Shown here one piece after another: positions 1 through 13,079 of a stretch of 64,000 nt of DNA. Each line of letters opens with the position of its first letter. Positions within the stretch are counted from its first letter, which is position 1. The notes below the pieces were generated by a model. That model ran no database searches. It was not told the origin of the DNA and saw nothing but the letters and a program-made list of their open reading frames with translations. Origin of the DNA: Amoebidium appalachense. Its lineage: Eukaryota; Ichthyosporea. Both the position numbers and the translations under genes were made by a program. The stretch covers positions 12,462,001 to 12,526,000 of the forward strand of contig CAVNZM010000002.1 of the NCBI GenBank assembly GCA_963693365.1. The letters are read 5' to 3'.

Positions 1-2
1 GT

Positions 3-581
3 GAGCCCTACACGACGCCGTTCACTGACGTTTCCACCCTAACCCAGACCTTCATGGGTGGACTTACCCCGCCCGAGATCCAGAACCCCATCCCCGTTAC
101 CGCGGCACTCACATGTGCCAGTGCCGTCACCACATCCAACAACATCACCCTGACCTGGACCGTCCTTGTCGACTATCTCGACACGACTGCCCGCCGCCGC
201 CGCCGCGAGATGAGGAATGCCATCGACTATCGCCGTGACTCTGGTGAGCTTACTGAGAGCAAGGGATTCCAAGCCCTCAGCGTACAGGGTACCACAACCG
301 AAGGTGCCGCCACACCCGTGAGCGGGAGCCAGGGTATTCCCACGGTTGCTATCATCATCATTATTGTCGGTGTGCTGATGGTGTGCATGTGCGGTTGCTG
401 CGCTTTCTTGGGTGTTGTTGCTTGGCGCCGCCACCAGAAGCGCAAGGAGAAGCAGACCTTCCTTGCGGCCCAGACTGGTGCGCACCTTGGCTCTTCAACG
501 CAGTTCGGCCAGTCCCAGATGACCTTTGCTCACCCCGGGTCCCAGGATGCTCTGGCTCGCAAGTCGTCGATTGGTATTTAA
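3..581 (+). CDS. 3' end of a transmembrane protein, paralogue of the 17.2-19.4 kb gene
   Basis: The frame is open from the window edge, so the 5' part is missing. About 192 codons remain and end in TAA. The start of the fragment aligns with the region before TPPEIQNPIPVTAALTCAS in the intact paralogue at 17210-19390. The order is: extracellular stretch ending in VDYLD, a five-arginine run (possible furin-type cleavage site), about 45 residues, one hydrophobic helix (IPTVAIIIIIVGVLMVC and on) with a cysteine cluster, a WRRHQKRKEK stop-transfer sequence, then a short Gln/Ser-rich cytoplasmic tail. Unlike the other copies, the tail shows no run of decapeptide repeats. Family membership is seen directly; type I orientation follows from the basic residues after the helix. 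No enzyme motif is seen and the function is unknown. Confidence 0.8.
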   Translation, partial: EPYTTPFTDVSTLTQTFMGGLTPPEIQNPIPVTAALTCASAVTTSNNITLTWTVLVDYLDTTARRRRREMRNAIDYRRDSGELTESKGFQALSVQGTTTEGAATPVSGSQGIPTVAIIIIIVGVLMVCMCGCCAFLGVVAWRRHQKRKEKQTFLAAQTGAHLGSSTQFGQSQMTFAHPGSQDALARKSSIGI

Positions 582-1079
582 ATATTTTAGAGAGTAAGGG
601 AGAAATAACACTGCTCTGTGGGAATATAACTTGAAACCGAGCCTTAGGCTAGTTGGTAGTAAGCTGAGCCCGGCCCCGGATAGAGCTGGCTCAGGCTTGA
701 AGACTGCGTTCGCTCTCTCAATCATGATAGCATGCAATTTCAATACTGCATTCAAGCCGTTAATCTTTCCCTTTTTAGTAGTAGTAGGACTCGGATATAT
801 GTTATGGTAGCATGGAGTCAAGAACTACACCTGGCGTGTGGTTCAGGATATCACCCCCCCGAAGTTTATTAAAAAAAAAAAAAAGCCATCCAACTGTGTG
901 CAGTGATGATTCCCCCAATTTGGTGTCCCACAGAAAAAAAGCTGGGGTGGCCCGGACCCCATGGTGTTGTGACTGTCAGTGTGTGCAACGTGTGAACGTG
1001 TAAGATCAAATGATAGCTTCGGCAACATCTCAACGTACTGACACAACCGTCTGACCGTTGGCAGTAGTGGTTAAGTTTT
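582..1079. other. Non-coding flank, no gene seen
   Basis: Mixed-composition DNA downstream of the membrane-protein fragment. It holds short poly-C and poly-A runs near 855-884 but no convincing ORF, RNA gene or repeat family. Confidence 0.5.
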
Positions 1080-1108
1080 TTTCATTCTCAAAGTTTTTTT
1101 TATATATA

Positions 1109-1141
<33 letters not shown>

Positions 1142-1182
1142 CAATTTCCCCAGCTCCCGCGGTCACAATGATAAACCAGAGT

Positions 1183-1215
<33 letters not shown>

Positions 1216-1218
1216 GTT

Positions 1219-1255
<37 letters not shown>

Positions 1256-1270
1256 TTATTATTATTACTA
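1080..1270. repeat. T-rich block with a T run and an (ATTT)n array
   Basis: A TTA triplet run at 1118-1140, about 30 T at 1185-1214, then ATTT tetranucleotides to about 1262. This opens a low-complexity zone that runs to 4.0 kb. Confidence 0.9.
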
Positions 1271-1730
1271 TTATTATTATTATTGCCTTTTTTTCAATTC
1301 CCTTTTTCTTCTCCGTCACATATAATTGTAAAACTTCTCCTTTTTTTTCTTGTTCCTTTTAAAGCTATTAGTACTTCGATCTCCCTCATCCCTTTCTCCC
1401 TTTTCTCTCCCTCTCTCTCCCCCCCCCCCCCCCCCCCCCCCCCCCCACACACACACACCCACCCTCCCTTCTCTCGTCTCAACTGAATATCTTTCATTTT
1501 TCTTTTTCTTTTCTTTTTTCTTTCTTCTCTTAAGGGGGAAGTAGACTAAGGGGTGTGAGGTTATAAGATATGGCAGAAAGGGAGGAAAGGGGGAGGGGGG
1601 GGTGGGGGGGGGGGGGTGGAGGGGGGGATTGAGGGGGGGGGTGGGGGTTGGGAGGAGGGTTATAAGGAGTACTGCTGAAGTGCCGCAGTGGGGTAAGCAC
1701 ACCTGGCCCCCGAGGCCACACACACACCGT

Positions 1731-1924
<194 letters not shown>

Positions 1925-2891
1925 ACACACACACACACCGTGACACACACCGTTGAAATTCAGTGATGGTGGCACTGGGCAGCCTAAGGGATAGGTGAAT
2001 CCCCTCTCCCTCAACCAGGCCCCGTACAAACAAAAAAAATTGAAGAAGATTGCCGGCAATTCGCGAGATCGAGGCACCGCTCACTGAATCGAACTTGTTC
2101 AAGTACTCAGTGCAGCACGGTGTGACCTAAAACTATGACGCTCGATCGATGCACACTCCATACTATTGGTCACACAGCCACAAATGTATGCACACACAAA
2201 ATAGTAGTGGCCGTGACACTGCACACATGTGAAACCTTCACCGTGACTGACACACGTCACACACCGTGGGAGAGGAAGGGATTTAGTGGTGGTGGGGGGG
2301 GGGGGGGGGGGGGGGAGGGGGTGGCTCCCTCTTGAGTAAATGTTCGCGAGCCGCCTGCCTGCTCCTTATAAGGTACCTCACACCGTCACGCACACACTGT
2401 CATGTACAGTGGCACTGGCACGTGTGATTGTGACACACACGCACATTTGTACACGCCCGCCACACTGTCAGCACACACACGCGTGTGCGCGCCACAAGTC
2501 ACACACTGCACGTACACTCACACACACAACATCTATATATACTATATACATGATATTTAAATATATGTAAATATCATATATAAATATATACCGGTTGCGG
2601 GCGACCCTTGTCGGACAGAGAGAAGAGAAGAGAGGTGGAAAGAGAGAGAGGGACTCGGAAAGATCAGCCGGGGGGAGGGGGGGGGGGGGGGGGGGGGGGG
2701 ACTCTTGGAGGGGGAGAGGGCAGAAAGCCATGTGTAGCTAGGCAGGCCTGCACGGAGAAGGGGAGACAGAGAGAGAGAGAGAGTGTGTGTGTCTGTGCAC
2801 GTGTGTCGTAAGCGTTTGAAAGAGATGGAGATGGAGGGGGGAGGGGGAGGGGGCGGAGAGAGAGAGAGACGAGAGAGTCGAGAGAGCCGGA

Positions 2892-2892
<1 letters not shown>

Positions 2893-2952
<60 letters not shown>

Positions 2953-2954
2953 TC

Positions 2955-3042
<88 letters not shown>
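2893..3042. repeat. (GA)n microsatellite in two blocks
   Basis: Two GA arrays separated near 2951-2958 by a short CCTCGCAC interruption. G runs lie at about 2290-2318, 2679-2700 and 3067-3080. Confidence 0.96.
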
Positions 3043-3044
<2 letters not shown>

Positions 3045-3218
3045 TGAGAGAGAGAGAAGGAGAGAGGGGGGGGGGGGGGAGGGAGACTGAGAGAGGAGCT
3101 CGAGACTGCACCCGGGACTCCGGGGTGAGAGCTGGAGAGAATCACGTCCACCATCATCTAGGTCAATCACCCTTTGTCGAGTACTTATTCTAGTGTGTGT
3201 GTGGGGCATGTGCTTGTG

Positions 3219-3382
<164 letters not shown>

Positions 3383-3502
3383 CGGTGTGCGTGTGTGTCA
3401 CGCCGCCACAGCAGCGTGTGTACATGTCTACATAATATACATTTTTTGTATACTATTTTATATATTTAATATATTTACCGACTGTGGGTGACCCCTTCTT
3501 CT

Positions 3503-3999
<497 letters not shown>

Positions 4000-5600
4000 T
4001 CTGCACTGTGCTAGCTGATCGACATCGGTCACGCACGCCTCAGGAATTTCATAACGGTTCAGGCTGAGGTATTGGGGCTTACGGCTGTACGGATGCATAA
4101 AATGAAGGAGGGACCTACAATACATAATAATTGGCAGTTAGGCTGCCGCAGTAACGTTGACGAGGGCCTTGGCGCACGCGCCAAGTCATGTTGCAATTCA
4201 CAGCAAAAATAATAAGATCGAACCACACCAAATGCCAAAGCAGTACTGGCCACACATATTTGGCCTTTATATAACAGCTGTGCTATAGCAGGTGGGGGCA
4301 ATATTTTCCAGAATATTTTCATTTTTGTGTATTAAATTCTGTTACGTTTGGTACCTCAGGCTGGGGGCAATTGAAGTTACCAAGCTAAAGGTGTTGGGAA
4401 CTTGGAAGAGAAGTGTCCGCAAGCAGCGCAAGGCTACTATTCTCCCCGGACACTTTTTTCACACCCTGTGAAGCAATCACGGTCTCTTTTTATCTCTGGA
4501 ATGCCATTGAATAGTTAATGAATTCCATGAGTATTTGCTGCCATGGTGGCTCATGAAGTGTGTGTTTATTTGTACAATGTACACAGCCATCTTTTGCGTA
4601 AAGAAGAAAAAATGTACCTACACTTCAGGTATTACGTGTGTTGTAAATATGAAGATGCTGTTTTATTAACTTTTAGGAGGACGAATCACAGTTGACGTGA
4701 CAGTTCACAGCTATTTCGTTGCACTATTCAACTTGGTACAGTATACGCCCCTGAGTACGGGCTTTCCGGATGCTCGGCCAGGGCCTAATACTGAGTCGCC
4801 TTCACCCCTCCCCTGCCGTGCTGTGCCAGCGCACAGCAGGCTACATGCAATAGTAATACAGCCGAGTCTTGCGCCGTATGTAGGTGCTGTCTGGCGTATG
4901 ATCACCGTATATTATGATTGCTGTACTGTAGGCGATGTACGTGTACGTGCCCGGCCCTTAATCTGACAATCCAGTGCACAGCTCACTCGGCTCAAGCTCA
5001 CGAAAGCCATTATACACATGGTATATTACCTACAGGTGATATCAGTAGATACGACGACTGATCACTCTGCCACATCCTTGTACAACAATATTGGTGCGCG
5101 TCCACTATACTAACTAAGATTACAGTGACTCTATTTTTAATTAGCAAAACGCCAGCTAAGTTCGTGCACCAACGTCACATGGTGGAGAGTAGGCTTGAGG
5201 GTGGTCCCCACACGGTGAAAATTCACAGTTAAGTCGGAGGACAGGGCACAAAGTCCTTTCATGAGCTCACCCTATCAATTAAAGTCCATCATATCACTAT
5301 TGAGTATCTTCAGCCGCACTACTTGTGTTATTTTATTAAGTTATCTATAGACTCAATATAAAACCGAGTGGTTTCTGCCCAACGAGGGTTTCTTGAGTCA
5401 TTATTATCAGTCCGATGCACTGAAACACATCACTACGTTTACTACATTCAGTATATTTTCTACGATTAACTGCACCCTGGCAGTTTGTAACCTTCACACT
5501 AGTAGTTAGTTGACACACACAACATCACCTAGAAACACAATTGTACATACGTTCTACCGGCGTTCACAACTTCAAGTACCACCAGGTGGTAACGGCAGAA
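4000..5600. other. Unique-looking non-coding DNA
   Basis: Complex sequence with no ORF showing believable protein composition, no tRNA-like fold and no similarity noticed to the other repeats here. It may hold the eroded 5' part of the gene whose 3' end begins near 5619, but no matching reading frame was found. Confidence 0.4.
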
Positions 5601-5618
5601 TTTTTGGTTACGGTTTGA

Positions 5619-6290
5619 ATGCACAATGCATATGGATATCTGTGCCATAATGAATGTACAGTACGTTCGTCGGGAGAAATTACGGGCAGCCAAAATTTTG
5701 CCCTCATCGACAAAAGCGAGCCGGTTAAAAATGTCAACGAACCCGTCGCGGATGGCTTTTTTGGTACGGGAATTCCGATTGTCGCGATCGTCATACCTGC
5801 ATTGGTGCTGATGCTTTTGTGTGTGTCCGGCTGCATGGCATTGGTTGGGGTTTATGCATGGCGGCAGCACAGAAAGAAGCGGGCTGTGGAGAATTCGAAG
5901 ATGTCGATTCTGGCGGCAAAAACCACGGTATCGATCGAATAATCTGAACCATCCACCGTGTCAACTCACCGTCCAAGCGTCGAGTTCAAGAGCCAATCAT
6001 TATCCGAGCATTTCGGTGGCAGCCTGGATAGCCAATCAGGACAGTTTGTCAACCTGAATAGCCAATCGACGCCCGTCGGCAACATGAATGGCCAATCAGG
6101 GGTTTTTGGAAATCTGAACAGCCAATCAACGCTCCTGAGCCACCGTATTAGCCAATCGGGGATGGTTGGCAACCTGAATAGCCATTCAGGGCAATTATTC
6201 AGGCCTTTTTTGCAACCTACTATTGAATAGCCAATCAGGGGTTTTTGGCAACCTAAATAGCCAATCAGGGCATTTCTCCACCCCAGGAAC
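5619..6290 (+). pseudogene. Decayed copy of the membrane-protein family (C-terminal half)
   Basis: The frame starts just after an in-frame TGA at 5616-5618. It matches the paralogue at 17.2 kb from the S-x-E-I-x-GSQ-x-FAL segment through the helix (TGIPIVAIVIPALVLMLL and on) and the WRQHRKKR stop-transfer sequence. A TAA at 5940-5942 ends it. The same frame then resumes with SVEFKSQS, matching GVELKSQS in the intact tail, and runs through six decapeptide-like repeats to a second stop at 6228-6230. Repeat DNA continues to about 6275. The upstream ectodomain is missing and the polybasic run is gone. This is probably a pseudogene; a short-tailed membrane product cannot be excluded. Confidence 0.8.
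5990..6275 (+). repeat. 30 bp minisatellite coding SQSGxxxNLN tail repeats
   Basis: About nine copies of a unit with the core AGCCAATCAGG, spaced 30 bases, diverged in the variable positions. In frame they read S-Q-S-G/T-x-x-x-N-L/M-N. The intact paralogue carries three or four similar units (NSPSGHFGTL type). The last two units lie past the final stop, so the array outlived the reading frame. Confidence 0.85.
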
Positions 6291-6900
6291 TAGCATTAGT
6301 TGTGTTGTTGGTCCTAGTTCCGATAAATGGAGCGGGGAATGTCTAAGAAATTTCAGGAATTTTAGTGGAAAATTTAGTTAGTGATTGTATGGCTCGTCAG
6401 TGAGAGTTGTACGTGTGGGTGTCTTGACCTAATAATGAGTTTAAGCTTTTTCTGTAGTTGTAATGAGCTGTGTTTAACACCGGGTCATGTCCGGAGAATG
6501 TATATACACGTGCGCAAGTTGATTCGGGTTTAAACCACATTGCACATCTGTCACCTTAACGCTTTCCAACTGTGTGTTGAAGGGATCTGAGAAATGAAAT
6601 GAGATTTAAAAAATTTATAATTTTTGGCTCTGGATTATGGTCGGTAGGGTCATTTAGTTGTTCAGCGCAATTCAATCTTGAACGTTGCCACGGCTTGTAG
6701 CTGTGCGTAAGAATTTATTAGTGTTATTCTCTGAAGCCTTGCCAAAGAAATTTAAGTATATGATCATCGAGAGAAGGACGTGAAAGATGAACATTGTGTT
6801 TCATTGGGATTCCTTTTTATTGTCTTTCCAGAGTCCCCAAATAAATAGGGAAGATGAAGTGAGTTTAATTAATTTGGCTTAGTTTTCAGCTCAACTCCTC
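6290..6900. other. Non-coding DNA after the minisatellite
   Basis: AT-leaning sequence without a supported gene. Confidence 0.45.
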
Positions 6901-6925
6901 CCCTGTATTCCTCTCCTTCCCTTCT

Positions 6926-7089
6926 CTTTCCCCCCCCCCCCCCCCTCCCCCCCCCCTCCCCCCCTCATCACCCGTCCCTCCCTCCTTCCCCCCCTCCCCC
7001 TCCTTTCCCCCCCCTCCCTCCCTCCCCCCCCCCCCCCCAAAAAAAAAAAAAAAAAAAAAACTCACGCACGCGCGTGCGCGCACACGGTG

Positions 7090-7149
<60 letters not shown>

Positions 7150-7300
7150 CTCACGCACGCACACACACACACACACACACACATACACACTGTGACACAC
7201 AAACACACACACACACTACTCACATTTTTTGAGAAACGTTAGACAAGAACTCTTGGCAGACAAACGGTTAAGGGGGGGGGGGGGGGGGGGGGGGGGGGGG
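6926..7300. repeat. Low-complexity block: C-rich, poly-A, (CA)n, poly-G
   Basis: C-rich DNA at 6926-7038 passes directly into about 22 A (7039-7060). CA arrays with CG interruptions follow at 7088-7215, and a G run of about 30 at 7271-7300. Confidence 0.93.
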
Positions 7301-7487
7301 AGAGAGAGACTTTGTGAAATAGAAAGAAGGGCCGTGAAAACGGAAAAATTCTGAATACAAAAAGGCAATGAAATAAAACAAGCAGCCTTTATTGTGAGGC
7401 AGTCGACAGCCTTGAAGACCGTGGGTTCAAAGGGAAAAAAAAAAAAAAAAAAAGGTTAGTAGAACGATGCAAAGGCCTAGCACGCAC

Positions 7488-7856
<369 letters not shown>

Positions 7857-8046
7857 ATTTCAATTACATTCAAGCAGGAAGAAATGGAAAACAGTCAGCT
7901 CGAAAGGGGAAAGAGGAAGGACGGGGGGAGGGGGTGAGGGAGGAGCACAGAAATACTGTGAAGTAGAAAAAGAACTAGGAAAACGAGGATGAAAAGCCTT
8001 TAATATATAACAAACTCTGCCAGCTGACATACACGTGCGCGCATAC

Positions 8047-8050
8047 CACA

Positions 8051-8117
<67 letters not shown>

Positions 8118-8121
8118 GCGT

Positions 8122-8157
<36 letters not shown>

Positions 8158-8165
8158 ACACACAC

Positions 8166-8221
<56 letters not shown>

Positions 8222-8236
8222 CAGACACACACACCG

Positions 8237-8296
<60 letters not shown>
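8047..8296. repeat. (CA)n microsatellite with CGTG interruptions
   Basis: About 250 bases of CA dinucleotides, broken by GCGCGTG, CGTG and AAAACAGA patches. Confidence 0.96.
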
Positions 8297-8298
<2 letters not shown>

Positions 8299-8820
8299 GT
8301 CGTTCTTCAGGGCCAATCATCATGAGCATTGTTTCCCCCATTGAACTTCCTTCTTTCCCCACTAAATCTTGCTTAGCGGTCATAACTAAGCACATCCGTT
8401 TATGGTAGCTTTTTTGTCGATCCGATTGGTTTAAAGTCTAAAAAAAAAGACTTTGGAAACTCCCAGCCCCTCCTCTGAAATCACGTCATGCGATTCACAG
8501 ACTACCTATCTTTTAGTACCAACTTATTTGAGGGGGCACTGTTGTGCACGGTCTTTTCAAAGATGGTAATCGAATTTTCGCGATTTTAGCCCCCCCCCCC
8601 CCCCCCCCCCTCCCCTTTGATATTCGAATCGGCACCAAGTGAGCTGAAGAAGCCCGGACTGCGAAACGTTAGCCCTTAAATTTGAATGAACCGCCGGACC
8701 ATAAAAAGGGAAAGTTCGCTGACATCTCAGCTGAGCAGATATAAATATGGGAATTCCGAATATCCTGGTATCCCAAGTTCAACCCATTTCATTGGACTGG
8801 AGTAATGCAAACGCATAACA
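8297..8820. other. Non-coding DNA, no gene seen
   Basis: Mixed sequence with a poly-C run at about 8590-8610. A weak ribozyme-like motif at 8644-8667 is treated under findings. Confidence 0.4.
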
Positions 8821-8830
8821 TGCCGCAGGA

Positions 8831-8856
8831 AATCACCCCCCTCCCCCCCCTCCCCC

Positions 8857-8898
<42 letters not shown>
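8831..8898. repeat. Poly-C passing into poly-A
   Basis: Interrupted C runs end at 8878 and pass directly into about 20 A. Same C-then-A order as at 7024-7060, 10260-10294 and 29816-29881. Confidence 0.93.
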
Positions 8899-8909
<11 letters not shown>

Positions 8910-9299
8910 ATGACACAATACAGCACCCCGCACAGTTAAAAAGCTTCAAGCCAGACGTATGTCGTTTTATATCGCATGGAAGTTTCCAGAACAGATGGTA
9001 TACTCAACCACCACTGTGTGAACACCGCGATTGTGATTTGGGTTAAAGAATATATATATTGGAGAAAATACCAACGGCCACATATTAGTTATCAGTTTTA
9101 AGGCTTCAAGTGTTCTCTGCACAGGCATGTTATGTTTCTTTTCTTTCTTTCTTTCTTTTCTTTTTTTTTTTTTTGCCCAGTCTTTTAAGGTTGCCGACTT
9201 GTTCAGATCATGGGCATTTGTCGCTTTCAAGTTAGATGGAAAGAAAAATCTCCCTCGAGAGTTTTTCCATTAGGTTTTTAACGTTCAATCATTTGGGTT

Positions 9300-9560
9300 T
9301 GCCAAGTCCTCCCCCCATCCCCCTCATCCCCCCCAACCTCGTCCCAATAGCACATGATGGCCCCGCTCACAATTCAATCCCCCCCCCCCCCCCCCCCCCC
9401 CCCTCCTTCCTCCCCCTTCCTCCCTCCCTCCTCTTCGAAATCCTCCCTCCCCCTTCCCCCTTCCCCCCCCCCCCCCCCCCCTCCCCCCCCACCACCACCA
9501 CCACCATCACCACCCACCCTCCAACAAAGGAAAAAAAACAAACAAAAAAAAAACACCACC
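9300..9560. repeat. C-rich tract with a CCA triplet patch and A-rich end
   Basis: C runs with T interruptions, an (ACC)n patch at about 9490-9510, then A-rich sequence. 8899-9299 before it holds no supported gene. The long proline-rich frame across the tract is a composition artefact. Confidence 0.85.
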
Positions 9561-9835
9561 CCCTCTTACCTCATTACATACCAAAACCCACATGTACTCT
9601 TGACACCCCCTCCCCTCCCCCCACCCCCCGTTTTCTACTTCTAGTGATCGTGCTCCCCTTAACGTCTAAGTACACATATCATGGCGTTACCAATCATTAT
9701 GTCATATTGGAATGGACGTCACCTGTGTGTAGCGCCACCACACCCCGCAATGATTGGTTTTGCCTATATATGGGTTGCCTCGTTTAAGGCATCGCCATAC
9801 GAGCTGCTCTGTCGAGGCGGCACATTTAGTCCTTA

Positions 9836-10000
9836 AATGCCTTCTCCCCCCTTCCCCCTCCCACCACCCTGCATCCCACCCCCCCCCCCCCCTCCCCCCC
9901 CTCCCCCCCCTTCTCCCCCCCTCCCCCCCTCTCCCCACCCCCCTCCCCCCTCCCCTCCCCCCCCCCCCCCCCCCCCCCCCCCAACACACACACACACACA
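9836..10000. repeat. C-rich tract ending in (CA)n
   Basis: Dense C runs interrupted by single T bases, ending in about ten CA units. More C-rich DNA lies at 10080-10120. Confidence 0.9.
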
Positions 10001-10257
10001 CAAACACGGAGCCCACCACCATCCCGCACGTACTTTTCAACCTTTCAACCTCCTTCCCTCCCTCGCTCCCTCTCTCTCTCCCCCCCCCTCTGCCCCCCGT
10101 CTCCCCCTCCCCCTTTCCCCCTTCGTCCGTTAGTTCACAAACCCCTTTGCACCTCGAATTGTCTTCACAACCCTCCCTGCTTATATCTCCAGCACCATTC
10201 CTCCCTTTCATAATCTGCGCCTGAGCCCACCCACGACTCTGAACTTCGGAAACTAAA

Positions 10258-10350
10258 CCCCCCCCCCCCCCCAAAAAAAAAAAAAAAAAAAAAAGAAAGA
10301 AAAAAAAGAAAAAAAAAAACCAAAAAAAAGAAAAAAAAAAAAGCAAAAAA
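10258..10350. repeat. Poly-C passing into an A-rich tract
   Basis: About 15 C followed immediately by about 22 A, then A runs with single G or C interruptions to about 10350. Confidence 0.93.
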
Positions 10351-10576
10351 AAAACAAAACAGATGACCTTTTGCTGTCCAGAAATATTTTCTTTCCTAAC
10401 TTCTCAATTCCCAAACAAACGTCTTTGAAATTCGAATTCTACCTTTTTTCTTTTTTAACCTTTTGAATTTGGGCTCCATGTGTAGCCGTAACGGTCTCAC
10501 CATGCATTCCCTCGGGACTGGGGCAGCTTTCCCTTCAACCACAATCGCCTCCCATCAAGCCCCTCCACACTCTCCA

Positions 10577-10672
10577 ATATGCTTATAATTTTCGTGTGCC
10601 TATAATTTTGCGCCTATAATTTCGTGTGCCTATAATTTCGTGTGCCTATAAATTCGTTTGCCTATAATTTCA
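10577..10672 (+). repeat. Short tandem repeat, CCTATAATTTCGTGTG unit
   Basis: About six imperfect copies of a 14-18 base unit containing TATAATTT, followed by unrelated sequence. The repeated TATAAT is not evidence of a promoter. Confidence 0.8.
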
Positions 10673-10719
10673 GACATCAATTAAGTCCTGGGACCCCACT
10701 TCCACCTCCCACTCAAATC

Positions 10720-11127
10720 CTCCTCCCCCCTTCCTGCCCCCTCTCGCCCCTTCACCTCTGCCCCACCCCCCACCTCCCCCCCTCTCTTTCTCCCTCCCTT
10801 TCTCTTCACCCCTGCCTCCTTTTTCCCCTTGGTTCTCGGCCTCTAATTCTCTGTTCAACCCTTCTTCCAGACCTGTCCCCCCCCCCCCTCCCCCCCCCCC
10901 CCCCCCCCCCACACACACACACATCGCTTGCGCACACATGCGCAGGCACGCATTCACCACCACCATCCCCCGACTGCCTTCTCTTTCACCCAATCACTCT
11001 CCCCCAAACCCCAGTTGCACAGATTGACCAATGGGACCATCCCTTTATTAACAACCGAACCCGTTCCCCCGACACTTTTTTTTTTTCTTTTTTTTTTTTT
11101 TTTTGGTGCTGGTGGTGGTGGGGAAAA

Positions 11128-11179
<52 letters not shown>

Positions 11180-11215
11180 GAGGAGGAGGAGGAGGGGGGG
11201 AGGGGGGGAGGGGAA
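10720..11215. repeat. Low-complexity block with a 51-base G run
   Basis: C-rich DNA at 10720-10910 ends in CA units. A T run at about 11079-11104 is followed by GGT triplets and an uninterrupted run of about 51 G at 11128-11178, then GGA-rich sequence. Confidence 0.92.
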
Positions 11216-11371
11216 GCAAAAATACGGACTGCCAATATTAGCTAATCATGATGATAGTAAAACGGTGTATGAATTTGGGGCAGTTAGGCACGTACATCGG
11301 ATCACTTCCTACTATTAAGGCTCCTTTGTAGGTGCCGAATAGGACATCTTTAAGAAACGGTGCTACCGACC

Positions 11372-11413
11372 CCTCCCCCCCCCCCCCCCCCCCCCCCCCT
11401 CCCCCCTCTCCCC

Positions 11414-11462
<49 letters not shown>

Positions 11463-11894
11463 TCCCCGTGGTGGCAGATGAAATGTTCACTTTGTCTCCC
11501 CCCTCCCCACCCCCCCACCCACCAATCCCCCCCCCCCCCCCCCCCCCCCCCAACCCTACCCCACCCCCACCCCACCCCACTCCACACCACCCCGCCCCAC
11601 CACCCCGCCCCACTTATCCCACCTCACCCCACCCCCCGTCCTTACAACCTCCCTGCGGTATTCAGTCTGAACACCTGTTTTTAAGTCTCCATAGCAAGAA
11701 TGAACCCCCCCCCTCCCAATGAAAATCTCTCCAAACCACCAACTTCCATCCATCCATTCCAATCACACAAGCCCAAAACACACAACCCTCTCCTACCCTC
11801 CCCCCTTCCCCCCAAACCCTGGCTACATCTGGTACTATAGGTAATTTGGGGGGTCAGCTACACTTGGTACGAGGCTACATCTGGTACTGCTACA

Positions 11895-11925
<31 letters not shown>

Positions 11926-12323
11926 AACCCCACTTTCGCCCCCCTCCCCGCTCTCCCTTTCTCCTCCCTCCCTCACCCCACCCCTTTCCCTCTCCCCCCC
12001 CCCCCCCCCCCCCCCCCCTCCTCCCCTCCCCGGCTTCCCCCCTCGACCCTCCCCCCCGCACCCCCTCTCCCCCACCTTTTCCGTCCTCCTCATTTCCCAA
12101 CCTCACCGACACGCACACACACACACACACACAAACCACCAGGGCACTCCGGTCCTTTACTTTTCTGGAAGTATGAAGGTTGGGTTGGTTACCAAAGGGT
12201 GGTCATTCTGCGGTCGTGGGGGAAAATGAGTAGGTGCAAGCGAAGGCAGGCCGAAGGCCGAGTTTTAATGGTGGTGATGGTGGTGGTGGTGGTGGTGGTG
12301 GTGGTGGTGGTGGTGGTGGTGGT

Positions 12324-12357
<34 letters not shown>
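11372..12357. repeat. C-rich and (CA)n block ending in (GGT)n and poly-G
   Basis: Poly-C at about 11372-11400, CA array at 11415-11460, CCCCA-type repeats at 11530-11640, C-rich DNA at 11895-12080, then a GGT array at 12270-12323 running into about 34 G. The short complex pieces between them hold no supported gene. Confidence 0.88.
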
Positions 12358-12358
<1 letters not shown>

Positions 12359-12489
12359 TGGTAGAGACGTTGGTTTTTTGTTTGTTTTTCTTTTTTTTTG
12401 GAAACATGGGACCAGATTGTGAGGCAGGAATACCCTCGAGAAACGAGCGGGGAGTCAACAGGGGGGCTGCTGAAAGAGGGTGGGGTGCA

Positions 12490-12832
12490 AAGGACAAAAG
12501 GGGGGGGGGGGGGGGGAGGGGGGAGGGGGGGCTATATGAAGAGTATTTTTGGAATGGTGGCGGCGGTGGCGGCGGGCGTATTGGGGGAAGACGGAGCGCC
12601 GGGAAGGGGGGGGGGGGGGAGGGGTAGGGGGGGGGGGGGGTAGGGGGGAGGGGGGGGGTGGCTTAGGGGAGGTGGTGGTTAACCAATTAAGTGGGGCTGA
12701 AGGGGGGAGGGGAATTGGGGAGAAGGGTTATTTGGGGGGGGGGGGGGGGGGTTGAGTAAGGGTGGGTTGGGGTATTTGGGGGAGTTGAGTTAGGGGTAGG
12801 AGTTGGGAGTTGGGGGGTCTCAGTGTGTTCAT

Positions 12833-12890
<58 letters not shown>

Positions 12891-12891
12891 G
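12490..12891. repeat. G-rich block ending in a T run and a G run
   Basis: Interrupted G runs to about 12820, then about 35 T (12835-12869) followed directly by about 22 G. On the minus strand this is again C then A. Confidence 0.92.
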
Positions 12892-13011
12892 AGGCACGTC
12901 AGCTGAATGAATGATTGCTGGGGGCCGGAAGTAGAGTTATTGCTCTAAAGACAGCCTTGTTCTGTGCCAATGATATTGTTTTAGGTGATGTGGACCTGGT
13001 TGGGCCCGTGG

Positions 13012-13079
13012 GGTGGGTGGGTGGGTGGGTGGGTGGTTGGGTGGGTGGGTGGGTGGGTGGGTGGGTGGGGGGGTGGGTG
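13012..13079. repeat. (GGGT)n array
   Basis: About 16 GGGT units with one GGTT variant; capable of forming G-quadruplexes. Confidence 0.94.

Noticed and set aside
5990-6275. CRISPR-like array of regularly spaced repeats
   Set aside because: The units are contiguous, keep a protein reading frame matching a paralogue's tail, and there are no unique spacers.
5990-6275. Cluster of CCAAT boxes as a promoter
   Set aside because: AGCCAATCA codes Ser-Gln-Ser in each repeat; the matches follow from the coding repeat and no transcript start is suggested.
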